Source of the DNA: Charina bottae | Lineage: Eukaryota > Chordata > Lepidosauria > Squamata > Charinaidae | Direction: 5' to 3' | DNA: 64,000 bases | NCBI GenBank assembly: GCA_023362775.1 | Contig: JALMGJ010000008.1 | Coordinates: 21,095,001 to 21,159,000 of the forward strand | Part shown: piece after piece, positions 24,527-35,180 of the stretch | Layout: the number at the start of each line of letters is the position of its first letter | How positions within the stretch are numbered: position 1 is the first letter of the stretch | Program-made: the position numbers and the translations under genes | Notes under the pieces: generated by a model | Seen by the model: only the letters and a program-made list of their open reading frames with translations | Database searches by the model: none | Told to the model about the DNA's origin: nothing

Positions 24527-25099
24527 TCATGTTTGACGCCTCCATCCCTTTGGATGTGGATTATAATTAGAGTCAGCTACTGATAGACAGTAATCAGACC
24601 TGGATTCCATGGAGATCATACCAGGATCAGTTTGGGCGCGTTGGCTATAATATGCAGGCTGCAGATGGGAGCCACAGTGGGCAATGGAGCTAGGCGCAGA
24701 CGTTGAGCTCTTGGCAGGAAACGTGGCTGGTGAATAGCTCCTTCCAAATGAAGGTAATTTAGCATGGGCACTTGGAGCTGGATGCTCATAAGCCACTTTT
24801 CTTTTCCAGTCATCAGGTGGTGCAGATAATGTTTTCCTACGAGCTGCTGACATGACATTTGCAACAATAGATTCTTGGATGGTTTGGGGACCAAACGCAT
24901 CATCCACAAATCCAAGAGGGGACTTAGCTGCTGCCTCCCAAGGGGTCAGCCTTTTCCCAGGCTTGTCAACTGCAGGAGGTGCTTTGGCAATATAATCAGG
25001 AGTGGATTGGAACATCACAGGAGAAACAGGGGACATGGATCGCGAAGAGGTGGAAGGTAGCCATCCAGGGAGTGATAAAGATCGTTCACTGCCTCTTTC
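24527..25099 (-). CDS. SYNPO2: SYNPO2 alternative last coding exon (long-isoform C-terminus)
   Basis: This exon encodes 190 residues plus stop. It begins at a good acceptor (CCTGTTTCTAG|GAAAGAGGC) in phase 0, exactly the phase left by the internal donor at 40845 of the large exon. The first residues are ERGSERSLSLPGW. Then come SPVSPVMFQSTPDY and the block LTPWEAAAKSPLGFVDDAFG, a conserved synaptopodin-family motif. Next are ARRKTLSAPPDDWKRKV, an S/P/A-rich low-complexity part and the end NPHPKGWRRQT. In the family, this C-terminal region adds to actin and alpha-actinin binding and distinguishes long from short isoforms (established knowledge, recalled). The whole exon is open without frameshift, so it appears functional. 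Confidence 0.93.
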   Translation of the reverse strand, partial: ERGSERSLSLPGWLPSTSSRSMSPVSPVMFQSTPDYIAKAPPAVDKPGKRLTPWEAAAKSPLGFVDDAFGPQTIQESIVANVMSAARRKTLSAPPDDWKRKVAYEHPAPSAHAKLPSFGRSYSPATFPAKSSTSAPSSIAHCGSHLQPAYYSQRAQTDPGMISMESRSDYCLSVADSNYNPHPKGWRRQT

Positions 25100-26215
25100 C
25101 TAGAAACAGGAAAATCTTAGCTGTTATTACATCCTTGAATATCAGTGACAAAGATTCCAAAAATAAAGCAAATAGTTTTGTATCTATTGCTCTGAAATTG
25201 TAACATTGCTTTTTTAAATACCCAAGTAGCTTTTCAGTGTTATAAAAATAATGCATTATGAAAAACATTTTAAAAAGCAGGTGCATTTTTTGCTGAAAAT
25301 TGTATTTGTAGGAAAACGTAATTTCAGTGTTTGGACAGGAGAATTCCAGGTTATACTAAAGCTGTAGGCTAGACTGGAAGTCAAAATAATATCCCAGAAG
25401 AAAGCAATAGCAAAACCATTATAAGAAAACTAATGGATATATCCATGAAATTACCAGGACTTCCGCTTGACACAAACAAGGTTTCGTTTTTTTTAATTTG
25501 ATAGTGATGGATAGAAGCTAAATTGTATATAAACAAAGTTATAAATGTATTGGATGATTATTTATTTATTTAGCTATTATTTCTAAGTGTAAATCACAGT
25601 TTTCTAAATACAAAGATCCAGTTTCCCAGTCACAGCAGCAGATATGACTGGTATTTGTATCATGAGAACAAGCAGTTCCTGATGGATTGTATCCCTTCAG
25701 TGTTTGTGGATTTCCTGACTCAAATTGGCTGCTGCCAAGTTTTAGAAATCATAATATAAAAGGACTCTGAGACCTCAAAAATGGGTCTTAGGGGCCTCAT
25801 ACTGCTCTGGTGCTATAGATTGCCCATCCCTGTTATAGGAGTAAGGATAGGTGAAAACCAGACCCCATGCACCATCAACATCCAGGCACATTTAGTTGTC
25901 ACACAGAATTCCCCTCCACCAATCTTTATAAGATTTAACAAAAATTGGAAACTTTCATATAAAACAAACAGAATACATATTCACTGGAAAACATGGAATC
26001 ATTAAGAACAATTTCTAATATTGCTAAAATTGTCTTTTTTTCTTTTTTAAGATTAAAATAAACAATTCCATCATATAAAATTTCATTGTAGAAAGTATAC
26101 TCTTTTTGTTTTTTTTAAGGCTAATATAACCAAATAGGGTTTGAAATTGAAGCTATATTAATAATTGTATACTAAATGAATTGAAATCACTCTGTTGTGT
26201 ACTTTCTAAGGTATG

Positions 26216-26437
26216 GGGGGGGGGTTGTGTGTGTGCCTTTGAATCTGACTTGACTCCTGATGATGGCCTGGACTAGTTCCTGCAGTTTTCTTGGCAAAAT
26301 TTAGGAAGTGGTTTGCCATTGCCTCCTTCCTAGGGCTGAGAGAGAGTGACTGGTCCAAGGTCACCCTTTGTGTGGGACTAGAACTCATGGTCTCCAGTTT
26401 CTAGCCTGATGCCTTAACCACTAGACCACACTGGCTC
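26216..26437 (-). mobile_element. Sauria-type tRNA-derived SINE
   Basis: The minus strand begins GAGCCAGTGTGGTCTAGTGG (tRNA A-box-like), passes a B-box-like GAGTTCTAGTCC region, then AAACCACTTCCTAAATTTTGCCAAGAAAACTGCAGG-type body, and ends at a BovB-like 3' tail. The layout matches other copies at 37266-37484 and 43764-43998. A run of nine G lies at its plus-strand left edge. Confidence 0.85.
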
Positions 26438-28283
26438 TATACATTCTAGTATAGTAATGGAAAACTAAATTTAGGGTTAGAGTCAGGGCTATGTGTAGAA
26501 TTTAGTCCATGAATTCTTTAAACAAGGTGTGAAATGAAGCCATTGCTCTTCAGAGGCATTTTTCTCTATGTGAACAATTATGGAAATATAGTGAAGTAAT
26601 AAGGAAATGCAGTGGAGTTGCAGTGGGAAATAAGGCCACAAACCTAAAGCAAAAAAGTGGGGGGAAGAATTGGTATAATCAATTGTTGTTGTTGTTGTTA
26701 TTCATAGTTTAGTTTTGGGGTCTTTTTTAGTTTAGTATTAATAATAGTATGTTAGAATATTATACACTCATATATACAAAGTCATCAACATTGATGCTTA
26801 CTTTATGGTGCTGTTGTTTGACTGTTTCCTGTTTTTTTATGCTGGTCTTTCACTGAAATAAAGATGATTGAATGAATTGATATAACAGACTGCAAAGTTG
26901 TCACTGTCTGGTTCTGTGACCCTTTTGCAACTATGGAAGCAAAGAGAAAGCTGGAGGGAAAATTGCATTGCTTGAAATATCAAGCTATGAAAGCCTAAAA
27001 ATAAATTGTGGGCACTATCTGCAATCTAACATTCTGACTTAACATTACACAAGCATAACTGTTCTGGTGCAACATTGCCAACAGAACATAACTCAAGGTC
27101 ATCATGAGAAGACATGATGATATCCTGTTATATTTCTGTTGCTCTGTTGCATCAGCTTAAAGCCATAATTGTTAACATTGTTAAACCAGACTGCTTTAAA
27201 TCAACTGCTTATGAATGTCCTACATTTACTTGTATGGCTTTCCAATTGCTTGATATTTCAAGGTGAAATAAAGAAAATGCCAGTCATTGAGCTGTAATGG
27301 TCAATAAAGTCTATAGTATTATGCCAGTTACATTTATATGTGGTTATAACACAAAATGTGTAAATTGTTAACCCAGTTTGTAATTGGAAGCACCAAGAGC
27401 CCTAACCAGTGGCAGTGGATTTTCCTACATATTTTCCAGCTGCTGATCATTTTCTAGTACTTTATTTCTAAATAAAATTTTGAATCTAACTTGCATTTTG
27501 AGCTTGTCTTAGTACCCCCCAAAATCTACTCTAATGTTCTTTTCTTCTACACTGTTATATAAGCAGCCCTGAAATGGAAGCACTTATTCCCAGCTTATTA
27601 ATATACCCTGCTTCAGAAAGACTGAGCAATTCTCATTCTGGTCTGAAGTCACATACCAAGATTTGTATCTTCATTGCTGAACTAGTTTTTAATAACTGTA
27701 GAAAATTCTCTTAGCAGGGAGTGCATGCTTGAAATAATCTTATAAATAATGACAACAATTCCTGTAAATTAAGTTATTGGAATGAGATCTCAGCCAAGGA
27801 TCAAAAGGGTGAACAAATGCCTAGCACCAGCATAGTCAAATTTTCATGGAAGTTTCTACCTGAGCCAAAATAGTAGCATGTTTTGCAATACAGTAATTAG
27901 CTGCATGTCTTTCTCCACCCAGTCCAAACTGATTATAAAAGGCAAAATAGTAAAGGCTGATCAGCAACCTTATGAATCATTAGAAGCATTAAAATAAACA
28001 GGACAGCAAATGCTAAGAAATTAGAATTGAACAATAAGATAGCTTGCTTTCACAGCTTTGTTTAGTCCACAATAGTAAAACACAACAGTAGCCATACTTT
28101 AGTTTTCTATGAGAGAGCCTTTGGCTTCTCAACATTTCTTCTTCCATGGTTGAAAAATGGTTCCCTTAAAAAAAATCATGCTATATCAAGTCCAAACCCA
28201 ATAGCTGTTCTTAAATAAGATTAAAAATAATTATCAATTTCAATCCATGGTTTATTATATAGGTTTTTTTCTATGATCTATAG

Positions 28284-28542
28284 CAGAGCTTTCCAAACTT
28301 TTCATGTTGGTGACACACTTTTTAGACATGCATCATTTCACGACACACTCTTACAGCAGGGCACAAGGCAGGCACTAGGACCTGCGCGGAATCACTGCAC
28401 ATTTGCAGGCAGCAAGGCACAAGGCAGGCACTAGGACCTGCACGGAATCCTGGCAGGGCTTGGAGGCAGCAGCATCCGCGACACACCCAGACACTGCAGC
28501 CGACACACTAACATGTCGCGACACACAGTTTGGAAAGCTCTG
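28284..28542. mobile_element. Non-autonomous hAT element, family A copy 1
   Basis: The terminal inverted repeats are CAGAGCTTTCCAAACT at the left and AGTTTGGAAAGCTCTG at the right. The 8-bp target-site duplication ATCTATAG is perfect (28276-28283 and 28543-28550). The interior holds two copies of a unit with GCACAAGGCAGGCACTAGGA. It is CpG-rich compared with the intron around it. It belongs to the same family as 49199-49513 and 51607-51904. Confidence 0.95.
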
Positions 28543-29533
28543 ATCTATAGTTAAGGTTAACCACAGCTTTGGGTTTGATAAAATAAAAAAATGTGGCTAA
28601 TTAATGGGAGTAAACACAGATACAGAAAGAAGGAGAGGGAAAATGGAAACTTAAAACCTGAAGCTTATACATATAAAACCAACATGGATTAACACTAGAA
28701 TTACATCAAATTATGCCATTGCTGATTTAAAAGTACCACAAGCTTCCTGTTTGTAATAAATGCATTTCATAGTAGTTCAGTGTCACTCACTTGAGTTCTG
28801 TTGCTTAAAAACAAGCAACAGCCTAGTTTATATAATAAAAAGACATTCAACATTGCCACCTTCTGGAAACCAGGAATAATATCCCACAAGAATGGTTTCC
28901 TTAGGGCAAGACGCTAAGGAGTTTTGCAAATGGATGCAGTGATTGAGCCTAGTATTAGTCAGAGTTTGGTCAGAAATTAATTGGCAGATTATCTCAGTTA
29001 ACATATACATAAGGCTGGCATAATTCTTTCATTATTATTTTTTAAAAGAATATCCTAAACTTCTGCAATAATGACACAGGCATGCACTCTAAGAGTAGAG
29101 TCAGTCTCATATCTCTTAGCATTACGTGGTTGCATAAAAAATATCTTCATAGAACACTTCATAGAAAATGATCTTCCAGTGTTCTTGCCAGAACCAGCAC
29201 CATTGTCTCATATCCTGGCATTCTCACCTTTTTAGAATATACAGGGAGATTCTTCTTTGAAAGGCTGGAACAGCTGAGCATCTCTGTAATTCAGAGAGCT
29301 CATTAGGGTGAGGAAATGGATACTGTATGGAAGAAATTCTCTCTTGCAGGCCATCTTTCTGTTTCAAAGTTGTGTTCTTTCCTGTGCCTGCAAAGATACA
29401 TTGCAAGCAGAACCCCACTATTGTATTTGCAAGACCTGATGGAGAAATGTCCACACGGTATGCACATATATCTTACCAGATAGAAAGAGCTACATTTCTC
29501 CTGGATTTTATTTGTGCTCCCTAGGAATTCTGA

Positions 29534-32500
29534 CTCCAGCAAAGGAGGTCGTTACCTTGTCGTGGTGCTGGAGCTTGAGCACCTCAATGAAACCATGAGC
29601 TAAACCGTGAAGGGACACCCAAGACGGGAAGGTCGTGGCAGAGAGGTCAGACTAAATACGATCCCTGGGGAAGGTAATGGCAACCCACCCCAGTATTCTT
29701 GCCGTGAAAACTAAATGGATCAGTACAACCAAAGATATGTCGGTATACCATCAGAAGATGGGACTCCCAGGTCGGAAGATGGTCAAAATGCTACTGGGGA
29801 GGAACAGAGGATAAGTTCAACTAGCCTCAGATGTGATGACGCAGCTAGCTCAAAGCCGAAAGGACGGCTAGCGGCCGACGGTGCTGGTGGTGAACGATGA
29901 ATCCAATGTTCTAAAGATCAACACACCATAGGAACCTGGAATGTAAGATCTATGAGCCAGGGCAAATTGGATGTGGTTATTGGTGAGATGTCAAGATTAA
30001 ATATAGACATTTTAGGTGTCAGTGAACTGAAATGGACTGGAATGGGCCACTTCACATCAGATGACCACCAGATCTACTACTGTGGACAAGAGGACCACAG
30101 AAGAAATGGAGTAGCCTTCATAATTAATAATAAAGTGGCTAAAGCAGTGCTTGGATACAATCCAAAAAACGATAGAATGATCTCAATTTGAATTCAGGGT
30201 AAGCCATTTAACATCACAGTGATCCAAATATACGCCCCAACCACAGATGCTGAAGAAGCAGAAGTAGATCAGTTCTATGAGGATCTGCAGCACCTACTGG
30301 ATAATACACCAAAAAGAGATGTTATTTTCATTACAGGAGACTGGAATGCTAAGGTGGGTAGTCAAACGACACCTGGAATTACAGGCAAGCATGGTCTGGG
30401 AGAACAAAATGAAGCAGGACATAGGCTGATAGAATTTTGCCAAGACAACTCACTGTGCATAACAAACACTCTCTTCCAACAACCTAAAAGACGACTTTAT
30501 ACATGGACTTCACCAGATGGTCGACACCGAAATCAGATTGACTACATCCTTTGCAGCCAAAGGTGGCGGACATCTATACAGTCGGTAAAAACAAGACCTG
30601 GAGCTGACTGTAGTTTAGATCACGAACTTCTTATTGCAAAATTTAGAATCAGACTAAAGAGAATAGGGAAGACCCACAGATCAGTTAGATATGAGCTCAC
30701 TAATATTCCTAAGGAATATGCAGTGGAGGTGAAGAATAGATTTAAGGGACTAGATTTAGTAGATAGGGTCCCAGAAGAACTATGGACAGAGGTTCGCAAC
30801 ATTGTTCAGGAGGCGGCAACAAAAAACGTCCCAAAGAAAAAGAAAACCAAGAAGGAAAGATGGCTGTCTGCTGAGACACTGGAAGTAGCCCAAGAAAGAA
30901 GGAAAGCAAAAGGCAACAGTGATAGGGGGAGCTATGCCCAATTAAATGCAAAATTCCAGAGGTTAGCCAGAAGAGATAAGGAATTATTTTTAAACAAGCA
31001 ATGTGCGGAAGTGGAAGAAGACAATAGAATAGGAAGGACAAGAGGCCTCTTCCAGAAAATTAGAAACATCGGAGGTAAATTCCAGGCAAAAATGGGTATG
31101 ATCAAAAACAAAGATGGTAAGGACCTAACAGAAGCAGAAGAGATCAAGAAAAGGTGGCAAGAATATACGGAAGATCTGTACAGGAAGGATAATAATATCA
31201 GGGATAGCTTTGATGGTGTGGTCAGTGAGTTAGAGCCAGACATCCTGAAGAGTGAGGTTGAATGGGCCTTAAGAAGCATTGTTACTAACAAGGCAGCAGG
31301 AGACGACGGTATCCCAGCTGAACTGTTTAAAATCTTGCAAGATGATGCTGTCAAGGTGATGCATGCCATATGCCAGCAAATTTGGAAAACACAAGAATGG
31401 CCATCAGATTGGAAAAAATCAACTTATATCCCCATACCAAAAAAAGGAAGCACTAAAGAATGTTCAAACTATCGAACAGTGGCACTTATTTCACATGCCA
31501 GTAAGGTAATGCTCAAGATCTTGCAAGGTAGACTCCAGCAATTCATGGAGCGAGAATTGCCAGATGTACAAGCTGGGTTTAGAAAAGGCAGAGGAACTAG
31601 AGACCAAATTGCCAATATCCGCTGGATAATGGAGAAAGCCAGGGAATTTCAGAAAAACATCTATTTCTGTTTTATTGACTATTCTAAAGCCTTTGACTGT
31701 GTGGATCATAACAAATTGTGGCAAGTTCTTGGTGGTATGGGGATACCAAGTCATCTTGTCTGCCTCCTGAGGAATCTGTATAACGACCAAGTAGCAACGG
31801 TAAGAACAGAGCACGGAACAACGGACTGGTTTAAGATTGGGAAAGGAATACGGCAGGGCTGTATACTCTCACCCTACCTACTCAACCTGTACGCAGAACA
31901 CATCATACGATGTGCTGGGCTTGAGGAATCCAAGGCTGGAGTTAAAATTGCTGGAAGAAATATTAACAATCTCAGATATGCAGATGATACCACTTTGATG
32001 GCTGAAAGCGAGGAGGAGTTGAGGAGCCTTATGACGAAGGTGAAAGAAGAAAGTGCAAAAGCTGGGTTGCAGTTAAACCTAAAAAAAACCAAGATTATGG
32101 CAACAAGCTTGATTGATGACTGGCAAATAGAGGGAGAAAAAGTGGAGGCAGTGACAGACTTTGTATTTCTAGGTGCAAAGATTACTGCAGACGCTGACTG
32201 CAGCCAGGAAATCAGAAGATGTTAACTTCTTGGGAGGAGAGCAATGGCAAATCTTGATAAAATAGTTAAGAGCAGAGACATCACACTGACAACAAAGGTC
32301 CGCATAGTTAAAGCAATGGTATTCCCTGTAGTAACCTATGGCTGTGAGAGCTGGACCATAAGGAAGGCTGAGCGAAGGAAGATAGATGCTTTTGAACTGT
32401 GGTGTTGGAGGAAAATTCTGAGAGTTCCTTGGACTGCAAGAAGATCAAACCAGTCCATATTCCAGGAAATAAAGCCAGACTGCTCACTTGAGGGAATGAT

Positions 32501-32770
32501 ATTAAAGGCAAAACTGAAGTACTTTGGCCACATAATGAGAAGACAGGATACCCTGGAGAAGAAGCTGATGCTAGGGAAAGTGGAAGGCAAAAGGAAGAGG
32601 GGCCGACCAAGGGCAAGATGGATGGATGGTATTCTGGAGGTGACGGACTCAACCATGGGGGAGCTGGGGATGGTGACGGCTGACAGGAAGCTCTGGCGTG
32701 GGCTGGTCCATGAGGTCACGAGGAGTCGGAGACGACTACATAAACAACTGAATAAACAACAACAACAACA
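29534..32770 (+). mobile_element. Near-full-length BovB (RTE-clade) LINE
   Basis: The element of 3237 bp is bounded by a perfect 11-bp target-site duplication AGGAATTCTGA (29523-29533 and 32771-32781). It has a short 5' region, one ORF with endonuclease and reverse-transcriptase domains, and ends in (ACA)n, the typical simple-repeat tail of BovB. The length is close to that of a complete BovB (about 3.2 kb, recalled). The intact duplication and few inactivating changes point to a recent insertion in this lineage. It sits inside the SYNPO2 intron on the opposite strand to the gene. Confidence 0.97.
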
Positions 32771-32789
32771 AGGAATTCTGAGGATTTAA
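29952..32789 (+). pseudogene. BovB ORF (APE endonuclease + reverse transcriptase), broken by two in-frame stops
   Basis: A single frame runs through the whole element. The endonuclease part shows ELKWTGMG, then GDWNAKVG (about 30340), IDYILCSQRW and SLDHELLIAKF. The reverse transcriptase shows GDDGIPAELFK (about 31300), FCFIDYSKAFDCVDH (about 31665), GIRQGCILSP and the catalytic box YADD (31977-31988). The C-terminal part has YGCESWTIRKAERR and the GRPRARWMDGI segment. The frame is interrupted by TGA at 30189-30191 (consistent with a CpG decay) and TAA at 32223-32225; another stop at 29898-29900 precedes the first usable Met at 29952. No frameshift was found. The frame reads out through the tail into flanking DNA at 32789. 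As it stands it cannot make the full protein. Confidence 0.93.
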
Positions 32790-33023
32790 GTCGAAAACTC
32801 AGGTAGTAATACTACTATCACAGATAATAAAATAAATATTGCTGTCCAAAAATATTTGGAATTTGTAACATTTTGCACATCTCAACTAGTTACTGATTTA
32901 CTGAGTAACAGGACTTTCTTTTTAAAATATTTGCCTATACCATTCAAAACCAGAATGTGGTGTGAGGTAAACTAATTTAAATTCACCTACCCCAAGACAC
33001 AGAAATATGATCAGTAAACATAA

Positions 33024-33141
33024 AAAAAAGGTAAAGGTTCCCCCCGCACAGTTGTGCAGTCTTGTTCGACTCTAGGGGCCGGTGCTCATCTCCGTTTGTT
33101 AGCCGAAGAGCCAACGTTGTCCGAAGACACTTCCACGGTCT
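33024..33141 (-). mobile_element. Truncated tRNA-derived SINE, family S2
   Basis: GGTAAAGGTTCCCC...GACTCTAGGGGCCGGTGCTCATCTCCGTTTGTTAGCCGAAGAGCCA matches the distal half of the SINEs at 33796-34130 and 58809-59133. The tRNA-like head is missing. Confidence 0.8.
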
Positions 33142-33609
33142 ATATTTATTACATAACTTACAAGTTAACATTCAATAAGGAATAGTAGCCTTCTTTGGTA
33201 AGATAGTTGAATATACCTGGCTGTTCCTTTTAACAAATCAACGTTTACCTCTGTTTTATTTCATTTTTTATTCCCACTAATATATCTATCTTCTAAAGCC
33301 TCTTCCAAAAGTCATGCAGCTATTTATTTCAGAGATGGGTGGCTGATGGAAATTTTCTTTTTTTAAAAGACTAGTTAAGAAGTACAGCTTCTTCCATCTA
33401 TCCTTCCTTTCTATTTGAATCAGAGTCCTAATATGACACATTAGATAATTTTAACCTTTTCTTTCCTGGTATGATTATAATCTAGATTAGCATTCTCTAT
33501 TTCCTCACATTAACAGAGTATAAATCTTGTCATGATGAATATAGATAAAATAAATATAATGTAACATGTTCCTACTCTCAATCTTCTTCTGCCTTACTCT
33601 ACTTTATTA

Positions 33610-33795
33610 ATCAAACGCGATAGCTCAGTGGTCAAGACGCCAGACTTGTCGATTGGAAGGTTGGCGGTTCGAGACCCTAGCTCCGCGTGACGGAGTGAGC
33701 TCCCGCACTCGCCCCAGCTCTTGCCAACCTAGCAATTCGAAACCATGCAAGTGCAAGTAGATAAATAGGTACCACTTTGGTGGGAAGGAGGAATT
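33610..33795 (+). mobile_element. tRNA-derived SINE, family S2, head part
   Basis: It begins GCGATAGCTCAGTGGTCAAGACGCC (A-box-like) and has GGCGGTTCGAGACCC (B-box-like), the layout of a pol III promoter from a tRNA. A body follows with GGGAGCTC-complement and CTTGCCAACCTAGCAATTCG segments, the mirror of the next SINE. A true tRNA is excluded by the missing anticodon-stem pairing and acceptor stem and by the repeated body. Confidence 0.85.
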
Positions 33796-34130
33796 AGTAA
33801 GGTAAGGTTTTTCCCCTGCACAGTTGTGTCCGACTCTAGGGGCCGGTGCTCATCTCCGTTTGTTAGCCGAAGAGCCAGCGTTGTCTGAAGACGCTTCCGC
33901 GGTCATGTGGCCGGCATGATGTGCGCGGAACGCTGTTACCATCCCACCGAAGTGGTACCTATTCATCTACTTGCATTTGCATGCTTTCGAATTGCTAGGT
34001 TGGCAAGAGCTGGGGCTAGTGCGGGAGCTCACTCCGCATGCAGGGCTAGGGATTCGAACCTCCTAACTTGCGACCTTCCGATCGACAAGCCTGGCGTCTT
34101 ACCCGCTGAGCCACCACGCTCCACACATTC
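33796..34130 (-). mobile_element. tRNA-derived SINE, family S2, near full length
   Basis: On the minus strand the tRNA-like head lies at 34060-34125 (ending at GCTGAGCCACC on the plus strand). The body CTAGGTTGGCAAGAGCTGGGG lies next, and the tail TCATGTGGCCGGCATGATG...GACTCTAGGGGCC at the plus-strand left. It is opposed tail-to-tail to the copy at 33610-33795, so their bodies form an inverted pair. Confidence 0.88.
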
Positions 34131-34834
34131 ACCTTTGTAATTTCCATTATAATGCTTCTCTCTTTTGCTTCTTTCATCTCTGGTGAAAAGTACATCTGGT
34201 GATCTCCAGATGTTTTAGCCAACCTCATCATACACTCTTGCTCTTGGTCATGCTGGCTGGGGCTGGTGAGAATTAAACTCTTAAATGTCTATGCCTACTT
34301 CTAGCCAACTATTTTGAGTACAGCAATCTTTTTTCTTACTACTACCAATACTAGGGAAGTTGATGACATTGTTCAGAATTATGGGTATAGATGCCTCCAT
34401 GACTCATACAGATGCTATCCCCTCCTAATCCTAATCAGGTCCAAACTGCTTAGCTTTTTAACATCAGCCAGTGGCAGTTAAGTCTGCCAATTAGCTGAGC
34501 AGTCAGAGAAACTGCTTAGACCTTCACAACAGAAATGTATATTTGGATTAATTTATTTATTGCATAGAATTGCAATAAATTTAGTGAATGCATAGTGCAT
34601 ACTGCCGAGATAAATGAAAGTAAAGAATAATTATTTGGGGGCAGAAAGATGGATATAAAGTGGAATTAGAATGATAGTTTGAAGACTTTGGGTTCTTGAG
34701 TGCTATAGCTGCTCCTAGAGATGTATCTACACTCCATTCTCTGATCATTTCTGACCAAAAAGGTCTGGAAACCTATATGATTATATACTGTAGTTCTAAT
34801 CTCATGTGATGCCTCCATTCCTGTAAAGTTTTGG

Positions 34835-34925
34835 TGTATTTATTTATTTAGTAAATTTATATGGCTGCCCATCTCACACAAAGTGACCTTGGATGGCTTA
34901 CAACCATTAAAATAAAACAATAAAT
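34835..34925 (-). mobile_element. L2-type 3' tail fragment
   Basis: TTTATTTATTTAG...TATATGGCTGCCCATCTCACACAAAGTG is the reverse complement of the L2/SINE tail also seen at 35090-35175. Confidence 0.6.
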
Positions 34926-35089
34926 ATATAAAAAGCAATTATATAAACTCTCAAAATTTTAATCAGGGATTAGAAAAGTACAGAAGACTGTGAGGGCGCC
35001 AAAAATACCCACTGAATTGTGTCCCTATAGCTTCTCTGTTACTTAACATTGCTCTCTTACAATGAGGGAGTTATTTTGGAAAAGTGTGC

Positions 35090-35180
35090 CATGAATTTAT
35101 TTATTTATTTATATTTAAAATTTTGTCACCACCCATCTCGCACAAAGCGACTCTGGGCGGTTTACAATAAAGCTAAAAAT
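35090..35180 (-). mobile_element. L2-type 3' tail fragment
   Basis: An ATTTATTTATTT stretch is followed by CACCACCCATCTCGCACAAAGCGACTCTGGGCGGTTTACAA, the reverse complement of a squamate L2-type tail. Confidence 0.65.

Noticed and set aside
28361..28470. CRISPR-like spaced repeats
   Set aside because: Only two long units inside a hAT element with perfect target-site duplication in a vertebrate intron.
33610..33690. A tRNA gene
   Set aside because: A- and B-box-like sequences are present, but the copy continues into a SINE body that recurs at 33796-34130 and 58809-59133, and a proper cloverleaf is not evident.
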